DNA of 52,799 bases from Bacillus sp. (in: firmicutes) (GTDB lineage: Bacteria > Bacillota > Bacilli > Bacillales > Cytobacillaceae): NCBI GenBank assembly GCA_031177865.1, contig JAPSKD010000008.1, forward strand, positions 1 to 52,799. The letters are read 5' to 3'. Under the pieces are notes generated by a model. It was not told the DNA's origin. It ran no database searches and saw only the letters and a program-made list of their open reading frames with translations. Positions 18,402-27,586 of this stretch are shown in pieces. A program made the position numbers and the translations under genes. Numbering within the stretch: position 1 is the first letter of the stretch; every line of letters starts with the position of its first letter.

Positions 18402-19919
18402 ATGAGACTGAAGAACACAGTAAGGGTTGTATTGTTTGTACTGGTTCTATCCATACTTATGTTTTTCTTTAAGGAGTATTTACAGGGTGGAATATTTGGT
18501 TTACTGAGCCTCATAATAACGTTATCTGTTATTTTTATTGGGTTCGTTATATTTTTAGAAAATCGACATCCGACACAAACCATTACCTGGTTGGTTGTAT
18601 TAGGGAGCTTTCCACTAGTCGGTTTCTTTTTCTATTTACTTTTTGGAAGGAATTATCGTAAAGAGAAAATGTATCGGAAGAAATATTTTCTTGATAAACA
18701 AGCTTTTTTGACCGTGGAGGGTGAGAATGACCCGCGAAGTGAAGAAAAACTTGGATTAATGGCCGAGCACCAAGCAAGGCTATTTACTTTGGCGCAAAAA
18801 TTAGGTAACAGTCCGATTTCCTTTGATACAGCTACCAAGGTATTAACCAACGGGGAGGAGACCTTCCGTCACATTCTTGAGCAATTGAAAAGAGCGAGAC
18901 ATCATATACATATGGAATATTATATTGTTCGAGATGATGATATTGGACAAGAGATAAAGAAAATCCTAATTGAAAAGGCCGCCGAGGGGGTTAAGGTCCG
19001 ATTCTTATATGACGCAGTAGGTTCTTTTAGATTATCAAAAAAGTATATTAATGACCTGAAAAATGCTGGGATAGAGACCGTTTGTTTCGGCCCTGTTAAA
19101 CTGCCATTTTTAAATAATAAATTTAATTTCAGAAATCACCGGAAAATTATTGTCATTGATGGGATGATTGGATTTGTAGGCGGGCTAAATATTGGAGATG
19201 AATACTTAGGAAGAAATGACACCTATGGCTTTTGGCGGGACACCCACTTAATGTTACGAGGAGAGGCTGTAAGGTCGCTGCAGTTAATTTTTTTACAAGA
19301 TTGGTATTACATGACGAACCACAGCTTTTTAACAGCCGAATATTTGTCACCTCAGATTGATGAAAAAAATCATGGAGGCGTCCAATTAATTGCGGGCGGT
19401 CCAGACAATGAATGGAGTGTTATTAAGAATATCTTTTTCTCGATGATTACTTCGGCAAAGGAATCTGTTTGGATTGCCTCACCATACTTTATCCCTGATG
19501 AAGATATATTTTCAGCAATAAAAGTTGCTGCTCTTAGCGGCATTGATGTAAGGTTACTTGTTCCTAACCGACCTGATAAACGAATAGTCTTTCATGCATC
19601 AAGATCCTACTTTCCTGAGCTTTTGGAAGCGGGTGTTAAGGTCTATGAATATGAACGAGGATTTATGCATAGTAAAATCGTGATTGTCGACCATGAGCTT
19701 GCTTCGATTGGAACCTCTAATATGGATATGCGCAGTTTTCATTTAAATTTTGAGGTAAATGCCTTTTTATTTCGAACAAAAAGTACTCAAAAACTAGTGG
19801 CAGAGTATCTTAATGATCTAGAATATGCCAAACAGCTGGAATTAACCTCTTTTGGGAAAAGACATATTGGATTACGGCTCATTGAGTCTACTGCCAGGTT
19901 ACTATCACCGCTGCTTTAA
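18402..19919 (+). CDS. cls: Cardiolipin synthase (ClsA type)
   Basis: The enzyme joins two phosphatidylglycerols to cardiolipin at the membrane. Two N-terminal transmembrane helices (about 7-27 and 33-57) precede two phospholipase D domains with HxKx4D motifs: NHRKIIVIDG (about residue 248) and HSKIVIVDHE (about 425). Length of about 505 aa is typical. The start is uncertain: GAGG at 18395-18398 is only 3 bases from ATG 18402, so a nearby alternative codon may be used. It stands between mecA and coiA, an insertion relative to B. subtilis. Confidence 0.92.
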   Translation: MRLKNTVRVVLFVLVLSILMFFFKEYLQGGIFGLLSLIITLSVIFIGFVIFLENRHPTQTITWLVVLGSFPLVGFFFYLLFGRNYRKEKMYRKKYFLDKQAFLTVEGENDPRSEEKLGLMAEHQARLFTLAQKLGNSPISFDTATKVLTNGEETFRHILEQLKRARHHIHMEYYIVRDDDIGQEIKKILIEKAAEGVKVRFLYDAVGSFRLSKKYINDLKNAGIETVCFGPVKLPFLNNKFNFRNHRKIIVIDGMIGFVGGLNIGDEYLGRNDTYGFWRDTHLMLRGEAVRSLQLIFLQDWYYMTNHSFLTAEYLSPQIDEKNHGGVQLIAGGPDNEWSVIKNIFFSMITSAKESVWIASPYFIPDEDIFSAIKVAALSGIDVRLLVPNRPDKRIVFHASRSYFPELLEAGVKVYEYERGFMHSKIVIVDHELASIGTSNMDMRSFHLNFEVNAFLFRTKSTQKLVAEYLNDLEYAKQLELTSFGKRHIGLRLIESTARLLSPLL

Positions 19920-19923
19920 GTTC

Positions 19924-19955
19924 ACAAACTCGTCATAATGGCGGGTTTTCTTTTT
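19924..19955 (+). terminator. Terminator after cls
   Basis: AAACTCGTC and GGCGGGTTT pair over 9 bp with two G-T wobbles around ATAAT, followed by TCTTTTT. Confidence 0.7.
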
Positions 19956-20018
19956 ATTTAATAAAGGATTTTCTATAAGGTAACACGAATGTATGGAAGA
20001 AAAGGAGGTAGTTAACCA

Positions 20019-21215
20019 TTGCTGACAGCACAAACAAAATCAGGCATCATATTTAGCTTAGGTAAGGAATATAAGAAGGAGACGCTAGTGATTATACGGA
20101 AGAATGAGGAATTTTTCTGTCCAGCTTGTGGGGAGCGAGTATCTCTTAAATTGGGGACTCAAAGAATTAACCATTTTGCCCATCGAAGCGGTACGGTTTG
20201 CAGGGATTTCTATGAAGGTGAAACACTTTATCATATGAAAGGAAAACTTCAACTTTATCAGTGGCTTGATAGGCAAGGAATTCCTGTAGAATTAGAATAT
20301 TATGATTCTATCATTAAACAGCGCCCTGATATCGTATTCCAATACGGTGGAGAGAAATACGCATTGGAATACCAGTGTTCGCCGATTACAGAAGAAATAT
20401 TTATGAAGCGAACAGAGGCCTATTACCAACAGAATTATATTCCTCTCTGGATAATAGGCAGTAAGCATATGAAAGCAAAAAGGAGTAAAGTCTTCTCTTT
20501 GTCAAACTTTGATTTTTTCTTTTTGAGAAAAACAAAGGACAGCCAATTGATACTTCCCTCTTATTGCCCCGAAGAAAAACAATTTAAAATCCTCAGTTCG
20601 GTCTATCCTTATTCCATAAAAAATGCAATCGCAAACATCACCAATCATTCTATCCAAAAAACTGGAATTGAAGAAATTCTAGCACCGAAAATAATCAATC
20701 ACATCAGCTTCACAAAATGGTCAATGGAAATGGAGAAATTTACATTATACTGGTCACTCCATCCGAGTCCTGACCTAAATCGTTTTCTTCGCGAGATATA
20801 TACGGATAACCTCAACTTATATTTACTTCCTCCAGAAATCGGTTTACCTGTTCGTCACTCCCTATTCATTCAAACACCTGCAATTATTTGGCAAACCTAT
20901 ATATATTTAGATGTTTTGCAGAATAAAACACCTAATGATCTTATTGATTTGAAGGAAGTTGAAAGAAATTACAACAATAGAATAATGAAAAACGAGATTA
21001 TCGACAGGAATATACCCCAAATTACGAATGAAAAGTCTTTTCAAGCGGTGAAGGAATATTTTCTTCAATTAGAGAGACTTGGAATCGTCATGAAAAAAAG
21101 CGAAACTGTTTTTCAACTCCAAACTAAAATCGTCATCCCAAAATCTAATCGCGAAAAGGAAGAACGCAGGAATGAATTTTATCAAAAAAATAAGTCCATC
21201 CTAGCGAAAATATAA
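20019..21215 (+). CDS. coiA: Competence protein CoiA
   Basis: CoiA is a competence-linked nuclease-like protein needed for recombination of transformed DNA. The N-terminus has a zinc-motif FFCPACGERVSLKLG...HFAH...C (about residues 28-66), followed by a restriction-endonuclease-like core with PDIVFQYGGEKYALEYQCS (D...E-x-Q type) around 105-130. Length 398 aa is normal. The start is TTG 20019 behind AAAAGGAGG. It precedes pepF as in B. subtilis. Note the very similar zinc motif at the N-terminus of the helicase at 37.5-39.7 kb. Confidence 0.9.
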   Translation: MLTAQTKSGIIFSLGKEYKKETLVIIRKNEEFFCPACGERVSLKLGTQRINHFAHRSGTVCRDFYEGETLYHMKGKLQLYQWLDRQGIPVELEYYDSIIKQRPDIVFQYGGEKYALEYQCSPITEEIFMKRTEAYYQQNYIPLWIIGSKHMKAKRSKVFSLSNFDFFFLRKTKDSQLILPSYCPEEKQFKILSSVYPYSIKNAIANITNHSIQKTGIEEILAPKIINHISFTKWSMEMEKFTLYWSLHPSPDLNRFLREIYTDNLNLYLLPPEIGLPVRHSLFIQTPAIIWQTYIYLDVLQNKTPNDLIDLKEVERNYNNRIMKNEIIDRNIPQITNEKSFQAVKEYFLQLERLGIVMKKSETVFQLQTKIVIPKSNREKEERRNEFYQKNKSILAKI

Positions 21216-21348
21216 ATGAAATATAACTTTAGGGCATAATATATTGGGTAAAACTAAAAAAAATAAAGGAAAAACAATAAAAATGGAGAATATTAACAGG
21301 GTTAAAATTTTTTCGAAATCCGAATAATTTTTGAATGGAGGAAGAAAT

Positions 21349-23166
21349 ATGGCAAACGAAACTGCGGTAAAGGCGTTGCCTTCAAGAAGTGAAATACCTG
21401 TGGAAGATACATGGAGATTGGAAGATATCTTTGCTAACGATAAAGAGTGGGAAAATGAATTTCAAGAAGTAAAAAGCCAAATACCCGGGATTAAAGAGTT
21501 TGAAGGGAAACTTGGGGAAAGTGCCGATACTCTTTATAATGCTCTTCAATTTCAGGATAAGCTGCTTGAAAGAATTGGGAAGCTTTATACATACGCCCAT
21601 ATGCGTTATGACCAGGATACAACGAATTCCTTTTACCAAGGATTAGATGACAGGATGAAAAATCTATATTCACAAGCTGGCAGTCAATTAGCCTTTATTG
21701 TTCCTGAAATTCTTTCGCTAGAGGAAAGTAAGGTTAATGGATTTATAAATGAAAAACCCGAATTAAAGCTTTATGAGCATGCGATCGAGGAGATTAATCT
21801 TCAAAGACCACACGTTTTGTCAGCAGAGATGGAAGCATTGTTAGCAGAAGCTGGTGAAGTAATGGATGCTTCTAGTAACACCTTTGGGATGTTAAATAAT
21901 GCAGATTTAAAGTTCCCTTCCGTAAAAGATGAAAATGGTGAAGAGGTTGAGATTACTCATGGCCGATATATCCGTTTTCTAGAAAGTGCCGACCAAAGAG
22001 TTCGCCGTGACGCCTTTAAAGCTGTTTACGACACGTATGGAAAGTTCCGCAACACCTTCGCCAGCACGATCAGCGGGAATGTGAAAAAGGATAATTTTAA
22101 TGCAAGAATCAGAAAATATGATTCTGCTAGGCATGCTGCACTATCTGCCAATAATATTCCTGAAAGCGTGTATGATAATTTAGTAAACACGGTAAACGAT
22201 CATTTACACTTATTGCACCGCTACATTAAACTCAGAAAAAAGGTTTTAGGGGTAGACGAACTGCATATGTACGATCTTTACACTCCTCTTGTAAAAGATG
22301 TCAAAATGGAAATTCCTTATAAACAAGCAGAAGAGCTTGTGATAAAAGGGCTTGCTCCATTAGGTGAGGAGTATTCGCAGATTCTAAAAGAGGGTTTTGA
22401 GAACCGCTGGGTAGATGTACACGAAAATAAAGGAAAGCGAAGCGGGGCTTACTCTTCAGGAGCATATGGAACAAATCCTTATATTCTTATGAATTGGCAG
22501 GATAATGTGAATAATTTATTTACCTTGGCTCATGAATTTGGCCATTCCGTCCATAGCTACTATACAAGAAAAAATCAGCCTTATCCTTACGGAAACTATT
22601 CTATTTTTGTTGCGGAAGTGGCCTCAACTTGTAACGAAGCACTTTTGAATAATTATTTATTAAAAACAATTGACGATGAGCAAAAAAGAATCTATTTATT
22701 AAATCATTATTTAGAAGGCTTCAGAGGCACTGTATTCCGTCAAACGATGTTTGCTGAATATGAGCATTTAATTCACCAAAAAGCTCAAAATAATGAGGCT
22801 TTAACAGCGGATTCATTAACCAGTGAATATTATGCTCTGAATAAGAAGTATTTTGGTGAAGAGGATATCGTAATCGATGAAGAAATCGGCTTAGAGTGGA
22901 CTAGAATTCCACATTTCTATTACAATTATTATGTATATCAATATGCAACCGGCTTTAGTGCAGCAACTGCGTTAAGCAAGCAGATTCTAGAAGAAGGTGA
23001 GCCAGCGGTTAAACGCTATATCGATTTCTTAAGCGCAGGAAGCTCTGATTACCCAATAGAAGTACTAAAGAAAGCCGGAGTAGATATGACAAGCGCCGAC
23101 CCAATCACAGACGCATGTAAAGTATTCGAAGAAAAATTAAATGAACTAGAGCAGCTATTATCTTAA
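21349..23166 (+). CDS. pepF: Oligoendopeptidase F
   Basis: An M3-family zinc metallopeptidase that degrades short peptides in the cytosol; in B. subtilis excess PepF affects sporulation signalling. The zinc motif HEFGH is at about residues 395-399 (LAHEFGHSVHSY), and the third ligand region EVASTCNEALLN follows as expected. Length 605 aa is typical. ATG 21349 follows TGGAGGAAG with good spacing; the TTG at 21331 is upstream of it. A terminator shared with the convergent small gene follows. Confidence 0.97.
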   Translation: MANETAVKALPSRSEIPVEDTWRLEDIFANDKEWENEFQEVKSQIPGIKEFEGKLGESADTLYNALQFQDKLLERIGKLYTYAHMRYDQDTTNSFYQGLDDRMKNLYSQAGSQLAFIVPEILSLEESKVNGFINEKPELKLYEHAIEEINLQRPHVLSAEMEALLAEAGEVMDASSNTFGMLNNADLKFPSVKDENGEEVEITHGRYIRFLESADQRVRRDAFKAVYDTYGKFRNTFASTISGNVKKDNFNARIRKYDSARHAALSANNIPESVYDNLVNTVNDHLHLLHRYIKLRKKVLGVDELHMYDLYTPLVKDVKMEIPYKQAEELVIKGLAPLGEEYSQILKEGFENRWVDVHENKGKRSGAYSSGAYGTNPYILMNWQDNVNNLFTLAHEFGHSVHSYYTRKNQPYPYGNYSIFVAEVASTCNEALLNNYLLKTIDDEQKRIYLLNHYLEGFRGTVFRQTMFAEYEHLIHQKAQNNEALTADSLTSEYYALNKKYFGEEDIVIDEEIGLEWTRIPHFYYNYYVYQYATGFSAATALSKQILEEGEPAVKRYIDFLSAGSSDYPIEVLKKAGVDMTSADPITDACKVFEEKLNELEQLLS

Positions 23167-23172
23167 CAAGCT

Positions 23173-23210
23173 AAAGGGAGAGTACCAAGTGTACCCTCCC
23201 TTTAAAACCC
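23173..23210. terminator. Bidirectional terminator between pepF and the small membrane gene
   Basis: AAAGGGAG and CTCCCTTT, with an inner GTAC/GTAC pair, form a hairpin followed by AAAACCC on the plus side. It overlaps the end of the convergent gene. Confidence 0.7.
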
Positions 23211-23375
23211 TTTAAATCTTTTTCTATCATTGAGGTAAAAAAGCAACATAAAAATTCCAATAAAAAAAAGTGGAATACTAATTAGTAAAGGAAAGACCTT
23301 CATTAACGCAAGAACATGGAGAGAAAATCCGAAAAAAATAAACAAAATGATCAAGATAACAGATAAATTCTTCAT
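23202..23375 (-). CDS. Small two-helix membrane protein (57 aa), possibly anaerobically induced
   Basis: The product MKNLSVILIILFIFFGFSL... has two hydrophobic helices (about 3-24 and 28-48) and a basic C-terminus (DRKRFKGF). ATG 23375 is chosen because AAGGTGG lies 8 bases ahead; an ATG 4 codons upstream is too close to that site. The place corresponds to yizD in B. subtilis but I cannot confirm homology. The 5' region carries two or three FNR-like palindromes, one at about -45 of a plausible promoter, so Fnr control is suggested. Confidence 0.65.
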   Translation of the reverse strand: MKNLSVILIILFIFFGFSLHVLALMKVFPLLISIPLFFIGIFMLLFYLNDRKRFKGF

Positions 23376-23433
23376 ACGACATGCCACCTTATTTTTGAAA
23401 TTACTGAATCAACCTAGTTATAATGTATTGTCC

Positions 23434-23537
23434 AATATAGAAAAATATGATATTTTGACAATTATGTGAAATAACGCACAATCAGATTGTCAACAGGTTT
23501 AATCACATGGTATATTCTATATGTGAAGTTAATCACA
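23434..23537 (-). promoter_or_regulatory. Promoter with clustered FNR-like palindromes
   Basis: On the minus strand, TTGTCA (23456-23461) and TATATT (23434-23439) are 16 bases apart. Upstream lie TGTGA-N6-GCACA (23465-23480, one mismatch) and a perfect TGTGA-N6-TCACA (23522-23537). A further TCACAT near 23503-23508 pairs with ATGTGA at 23521-23526. The first palindrome is centred about 42-46 bases before the likely start, the class II activator position; the second is near -102. Confidence 0.6.
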
Positions 23538-23602
23538 TCAAACATATACCCCTTTGTTTGACCGTGAAAAATTTCTCCCATCCCCTTTGTTCGTATTAAT
23601 AG

Positions 23603-23637
23603 AAAAAGACCTTGCAGTGATAGCTGCAAGGTCTTTT
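23603..23637 (-). terminator. Terminator after spxH (also usable from the other side)
   Basis: AAAAGACCTTGCA / TGCAAGGTCTTTT, a 13-bp perfect stem with a 7-base loop and A/T runs on both sides, 20 bases from the spxH stop. Confidence 0.92.
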
Positions 23638-23656
23638 CATGTTCAAAAAAAAAGTG

Positions 23657-24523
23657 TTATTCTTCAACATAACGCCAAAAGGTTCCATATTTAGCCGGAA
23701 GATGTTCAACCTTTTGAAGTAATAGCAATTTTTTCATTTCCCGTTCAACCTGAGAAATGGACATGTTATAAACAACTGCAATTTCCTTAGAGGCCACTAG
23801 TTTAAAATACTTCAAAAATGTCTCTAATGACGGCGGCTGATTTTTTATAGGCTGTTCAGAAAGCATTTCTTCAAGAATTTGAACATAGACTTCATACGGG
23901 TAAGAACCAGTAATTTTTATTCCTTCATCTTCTGCATTCTCGTTAAAAAATACAAGGGTGGGAATCTCTTGTACCTCCATTTCAGTAGTGATTTTTAAGT
24001 CACACTGAAATGCTTTTGCTGCACTTTCAGAATGGAAATCAGAAATGAATTCATCGACATCTAATCCTGCGCTCTCTGCACAAGATTTTAATACCTCAAA
24101 ATGGGAGATGTTTTGTTTATCAATAAAGAGCTTTTCTTGTACCTTGCGAAGAAACCGTATACCAGCTCGTCTGCCTTGCAGTTCTGCAGCCTTTATTGCA
24201 ACAGAAGCAATATACGGGGAAGCTACCGGATCTTCTAACCAAAGGCTCCCATCACAGGACATTCCTGATCTGCTTGCTGTCTTCTCCCATAAATCTGCAA
24301 TCACTTCATAATTTTTCTTTTTGCTAACATTTAAATTTGCGATACGCCCACTTAATACGTGTTTAATGGAAAAATAGCGGCCATATTCAATGTGCAGTTT
24401 TTTTAAGATTGGCTCGAGTGCCCAGCACTCTGGGCATATAGGATCGATGAACATATATATTTCGAGTGGCTTCTTGTCATAATTGTAGACTTGCTGCTTA
24501 GAAGTGAACCAAGGGTTACTCAC
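23657..24523 (-). CDS. spxH: ClpXP adaptor SpxH (YjbH), DsbA-like fold
   Basis: SpxH delivers Spx to ClpXP and so keeps disulfide-stress transcription low. The sequence is a thioredoxin/DsbA-like protein with CPEC in [17 protein letters not shown] (about residues 34-37), the helical insert, the late cis-Pro strand [11 protein letters not shown], and a C-terminal helix-turn-helix-like tail. Length 288 aa is usual. The start is GTG 24523, overlapping the yjbI stop (GTGA), so it is translationally coupled. The yjbI-yjbH pair is conserved in bacilli; its target gene spx is in the same window. Confidence 0.94.
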   Translation of the reverse strand: MSNPWFTSKQQVYNYDKKPLEIYMFIDPICPECWALEPILKKLHIEYGRYFSIKHVLSGRIANLNVSKKKNYEVIADLWEKTASRSGMSCDGSLWLEDPVASPYIASVAIKAAELQGRRAGIRFLRKVQEKLFIDKQNISHFEVLKSCAESAGLDVDEFISDFHSESAAKAFQCDLKITTEMEVQEIPTLVFFNENAEDEGIKITGSYPYEVYVQILEEMLSEQPIKNQPPSLETFLKYFKLVASKEIAVVYNMSISQVEREMKKLLLLQKVEHLPAKYGTFWRYVEE

Positions 24524-24927
24524 GAATTTTCACCTGTTATCTCACTGTCATCTGGCTTATTAATCATGTGTTGTGCAGTAAGATAGAGCCTTGAATAAAA
24601 TTCATCCCGTATCGGACCCTCTAATCCAGTCTTGTCCATCGCTTGTTTCATGCAAGATAGCCATGCTTTTGCACGGGTAGGAGTAATGGGAAAAGGCAAA
24701 TGACGTGCACGCATCATCGGATGACCATGCTCTTCAGTATACAACGCTGGTCCCCCCAAATATTGTGTTAAAAATTGCTTTTGTTTTCGGGCAATTTCGG
24801 AAAATTCATTTGGAAAGATTGGTGCAAGATCAGGATGTTGTGCAACTAGACCATAAAAAGTATCCACTAGGCGGTGTAAGCTATCCTCGCCGAGAGCTTC
24901 ATATGGAGTAGGCTTTTTCTCATTCAT
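24520..24927 (-). CDS. yjbI: Truncated hemoglobin (group II, YjbI)
   Basis: A 135-residue 2/2 globin. A B-helix Tyr is seen in [13 protein letters not shown], and the F8 proximal His lies in [10 protein letters not shown], with the group II TrHb motif PFPxT and a Trp in RAKAWLSCM. It binds heme and oxygen and in B. subtilis is linked to peroxidase-like activity. It is first in the operon with spxH, overlapping it by 4 bases. The ATG at 24927 follows AAAGGAG. Confidence 0.93.
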   Translation of the reverse strand: MNEKKPTPYEALGEDSLHRLVDTFYGLVAQHPDLAPIFPNEFSEIARKQKQFLTQYLGGPALYTEEHGHPMMRARHLPFPITPTRAKAWLSCMKQAMDKTGLEGPIRDEFYSRLYLTAQHMINKPDDSEITGENS

Positions 24928-24998
24928 GTTGACAACTCCTTTAAATATGTTTGTATTATTATTTTATCAATGCATTTTTGATATCTCAAATAAACCGC

Positions 24999-25571
24999 TT
25001 ATATTTTTTGCTGATAAAACCGAGCGATTTTATTCGGGGTTATCCGTAAGGGTATACTATATTGTTCGAGCAGCTCTTTAAATGCAAGTTGACCACGTTG
25101 AAAATCTTCCACTTCGTATTCCACCTCGTAGTCTTCTGTATTTTGATAGGAGCTATGATCTAATACTAGAAGTCCTTCCTTATAAGGGAACTCAGCCCTT
25201 TTGGTTGTGAGGGAACCGAAATATTCTAAGTACATAGACGATATATTTAACTGTTCCAATCGCTCGTGAATGATTCCCTTAGGAAGTATTTCATTTTTAA
25301 TCGCAGCCAGGAATTCATCTTGAGATAAAGTTTGTGTGGTTTCTAACAGACCAACGGCCGCTGGCTGCTTTAATGTCAATTCATAGTGATTATATTTTTC
25401 CCTAATTCTTAAAGCAGAACCAAATTCCTTTAATGTGAAATCGGGTGTGTCAAAATAATGATTTGTTTGGCTGATGATTTGTTCATCCTTTACTTTAAAT
25501 GCCTTAAGCAGTTTTTCATACTCCAATTTTGTGAGCAGGTTTTTAAATTCTATTTCAATTGTCTCTGACAT
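24999..25571 (-). CDS. yjbK: CYTH domain protein YjbK (triphosphatase family)
   Basis: The N-terminal EIEFK (residues 6-10) is the ExExK signature of CYTH triphosphate tunnel enzymes. Basic and acidic residues line later strands (FGSALRIREKYNHYELTLKQP, EYEVEYEVEDF), as expected for a tunnel that binds triphosphate and metal. Length 190 aa matches YjbK. It is probably an inorganic triphosphatase or related phosphohydrolase; the substrate is not shown. It is divergent from yjbL, as in B. subtilis. Confidence 0.92.
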   Translation of the reverse strand: MSETIEIEFKNLLTKLEYEKLLKAFKVKDEQIISQTNHYFDTPDFTLKEFGSALRIREKYNHYELTLKQPAAVGLLETTQTLSQDEFLAAIKNEILPKGIIHERLEQLNISSMYLEYFGSLTTKRAEFPYKEGLLVLDHSSYQNTEDYEVEYEVEDFQRGQLAFKELLEQYSIPLRITPNKIARFYQQKI

Positions 25572-25689
25572 CGTTAGTCATTCCTTTCTTTTCGCCTTTT
25601 TATTTTATCTTAGCATTTACCCGAACTGCAATTCCTGGGAGAAATGGATAGATTATGCTAAAATAGTAGGGTAAATGTTGGAGGTAAAA

Positions 25690-26052
25690 ATGATGAATAA
25701 AAGAATACTAATTAGCAAGGCGAACATTTCAAATAATAAGTTACTATTACAAGTAAATGAGCCGATTACCGGGTTAACCCAAACAGAACAAATTCTTGTT
25801 GATTCTAAGCAATTCTCTTTTGTTTATTTAATGGAGAATCAAGAGGGTTATACATATATCGACATTCCTGAACCCATTTGGCCATTATTAAAAGAGACAT
25901 TAACAAAACGAATTCCAGTATGGATACACTATGATGAGGAAGAATTGGAGTTAACTAATTTTAATGAGGAATTAGTAGAAGTTATCAACAACATAAGAGG
26001 AAATAGTAATTATGGTGAAGAGATGGTGACAAAAGTAGAAGGGATATTTTGA
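25690..26052 (+). CDS. yjbL: YjbL family hypothetical protein
   Basis: A 120-residue acidic protein of unknown function at the yjbL position between yjbK and relQ. No membrane segment or known motif is visible; PEPIWPLLKETL and IPVWIHYDEEELEL are the most structured parts. The start is ATG 25690 (or the adjacent ATG 25693), with TTGGAGG 5-8 bases ahead; the ATG at 25675 precedes that site. It lies 30 bases upstream of relQ, so it is probably cotranscribed. Confidence 0.8.
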   Translation: MMNKRILISKANISNNKLLLQVNEPITGLTQTEQILVDSKQFSFVYLMENQEGYTYIDIPEPIWPLLKETLTKRIPVWIHYDEEELELTNFNEELVEVINNIRGNSNYGEEMVTKVEGIF

Positions 26053-26082
26053 ACATATTATAGTTTTTATTGAGGTGGAATC

Positions 26083-26721
26083 ATGAAGCATTGGGACCAA
26101 TTCTTAGCACCATATAAACAAGCCGTATCAGAACTGAAGATAAAATTAAAGGGTATGAGAGGACAATTTGAGTTAGACTCCAGCCATTCACCGATTGAAT
26201 TTGTGACTGGCCGAGTCAAGCCAATTGCAAGTATCCTTGATAAAGCAAATCAAAAAGGTATTCCACTAGATAAATTGGAAGAGGAAATGCAAGACATTGC
26301 CGGTATGCGTATCATGTGTCAATTCGTGGATGATATTCATCATGTTGTGGGATTATTAAGGAACCGAAATGACCTGGAAATCGTCGAGGAAAGGGATTAT
26401 ATTTCACATAAAAAAACGAGCGGATATCGTTCTTACCATGTTGTGATACGCTATCCCGTACAAACAATCCATGGGGAAAAGAACATACTGGCTGAAATAC
26501 AAATCAGGACGTTGGCAATGAACTTCTGGGCCACAATAGAACACACGTTAAATTATAAATATAAAGGGATTTTCCCAGCTGATATTAAGATGAGGCTGCA
26601 AAGTGCTGCAGAGGCAGCGTTTCGTCTTGATGAGGAAATGTCTTTAATCCGTGGTGAGATTCAAGAGGCACAAGCATTTTTTACAAGAAATAAGGAGTTT
26701 AAGCAAGAGGAGAAAAGCTGA
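26083..26721 (+). CDS. relQ: Small alarmone synthetase RelQ (SasB)
   Basis: This GTP pyrophosphokinase makes (p)ppGpp from ATP and GTP/GDP. The synthetase fold is clear: FVTGRVKPIASI, EMQDIAGMRIMCQFVDD, the G-loop-like HKKTSGYRSYHVVIRY and the catalytic LAEIQIRTLAMNFWA. There is no hydrolase, TGS or ACT domain, and the length (212 aa) matches the small alarmone synthetases. It sits in the conserved relQ-nadK-yjbO operon. Confidence 0.96.
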   Translation: MKHWDQFLAPYKQAVSELKIKLKGMRGQFELDSSHSPIEFVTGRVKPIASILDKANQKGIPLDKLEEEMQDIAGMRIMCQFVDDIHHVVGLLRNRNDLEIVEERDYISHKKTSGYRSYHVVIRYPVQTIHGEKNILAEIQIRTLAMNFWATIEHTLNYKYKGIFPADIKMRLQSAAEAAFRLDEEMSLIRGEIQEAQAFFTRNKEFKQEEKS

Positions 26722-26763
26722 TAAAGGCATTGTAAGCATTTTTAGTACAAGGAGAAAACATTT

Positions 26764-27564
26764 ATGAAATTTGCGATTACATCCAAAGGAGATCAAAAAT
26801 CGAATATCTTAATGCATAAAATGCGTACTTATTTACTAGATTTTGATCTTATATACGATGAAGATCAACCGGATATTGTCGTTTCGATTGGCGGAGACGG
26901 GACACTTCTATATGCTTTTCACCGTTACAGCAGCCGCTTGGATAAAACTGCCTTTGTCGGAATACATACAGGGCACCTCGGCTTTTATGCGGACTGGACA
27001 CCTGATGAAATCGAAAAACTGGTGATTGCAATTGCCAAAACTCCATATCAGGTTGTTGAATATCCTTTAATAGAGGTTATCATTCGTTATCAGCATGCCG
27101 GTAAGGAATCTCGATATCTTGCCCTGAATGAATCAACTGTCAAAAGTGTCGAGGGCACATTGGTTATGGATGTTGAAATCCGCGGACAGCACTTTGAACG
27201 CTTTCGTGGTGATGGTCTATGTATTTCTACGCCCTCCGGCAGTACAGCATACAATAAAGCGCTTGGCGGGGCAATTATCCATCCTTCTATCTCTGCATTG
27301 CAGGTTGCAGAGATGGCTTCGATTAATAACCGTGTCTTTCGTACAGTCGGCTCACCGCTAATTCTGCCGTCCCATCATACCTGTATGTTAAAACCAGTTA
27401 ATCGTCTGGATTTTCAAGTAACTGTTGATCATCTTACTTTACTTCATAAGGATGTAAAATCAATCCAATTTAGGGTTCCAGATGAAAAGATTCGTTTTGC
27501 TCGTTTCCGGCCATTTCCTTTCTGGAAGAGGGTTCATGACTCTTTTATATCAGATTCGGACTAA
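26764..27564 (+). CDS. nadK: NAD kinase
   Basis: It phosphorylates NAD to NADP with ATP. The [10 protein letters not shown] motif (about residues 44-53) and the conserved NESTVKS and [17 protein letters not shown] segments identify it (ppnK/nadF). Length 266 aa is normal. It starts at ATG 26764 after AAGGAG, 42 bases after relQ, and is followed by the pseudouridine synthase gene with a 22-base gap, so a three-gene transcript is likely. Confidence 0.96.
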   Translation: MKFAITSKGDQKSNILMHKMRTYLLDFDLIYDEDQPDIVVSIGGDGTLLYAFHRYSSRLDKTAFVGIHTGHLGFYADWTPDEIEKLVIAIAKTPYQVVEYPLIEVIIRYQHAGKESRYLALNESTVKSVEGTLVMDVEIRGQHFERFRGDGLCISTPSGSTAYNKALGGAIIHPSISALQVAEMASINNRVFRTVGSPLILPSHHTCMLKPVNRLDFQVTVDHLTLLHKDVKSIQFRVPDEKIRFARFRPFPFWKRVHDSFISDSD

Positions 27565-27586
27565 TCATCATGCCGGAGGACGCATT

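Noticed and set aside
27482-27586. 35-codon N-terminal extension of YjbO inside nadK
   Set aside because: The extension is nadK sequence in another frame; ATG 27587 has a proper ribosome site and the homologous start.
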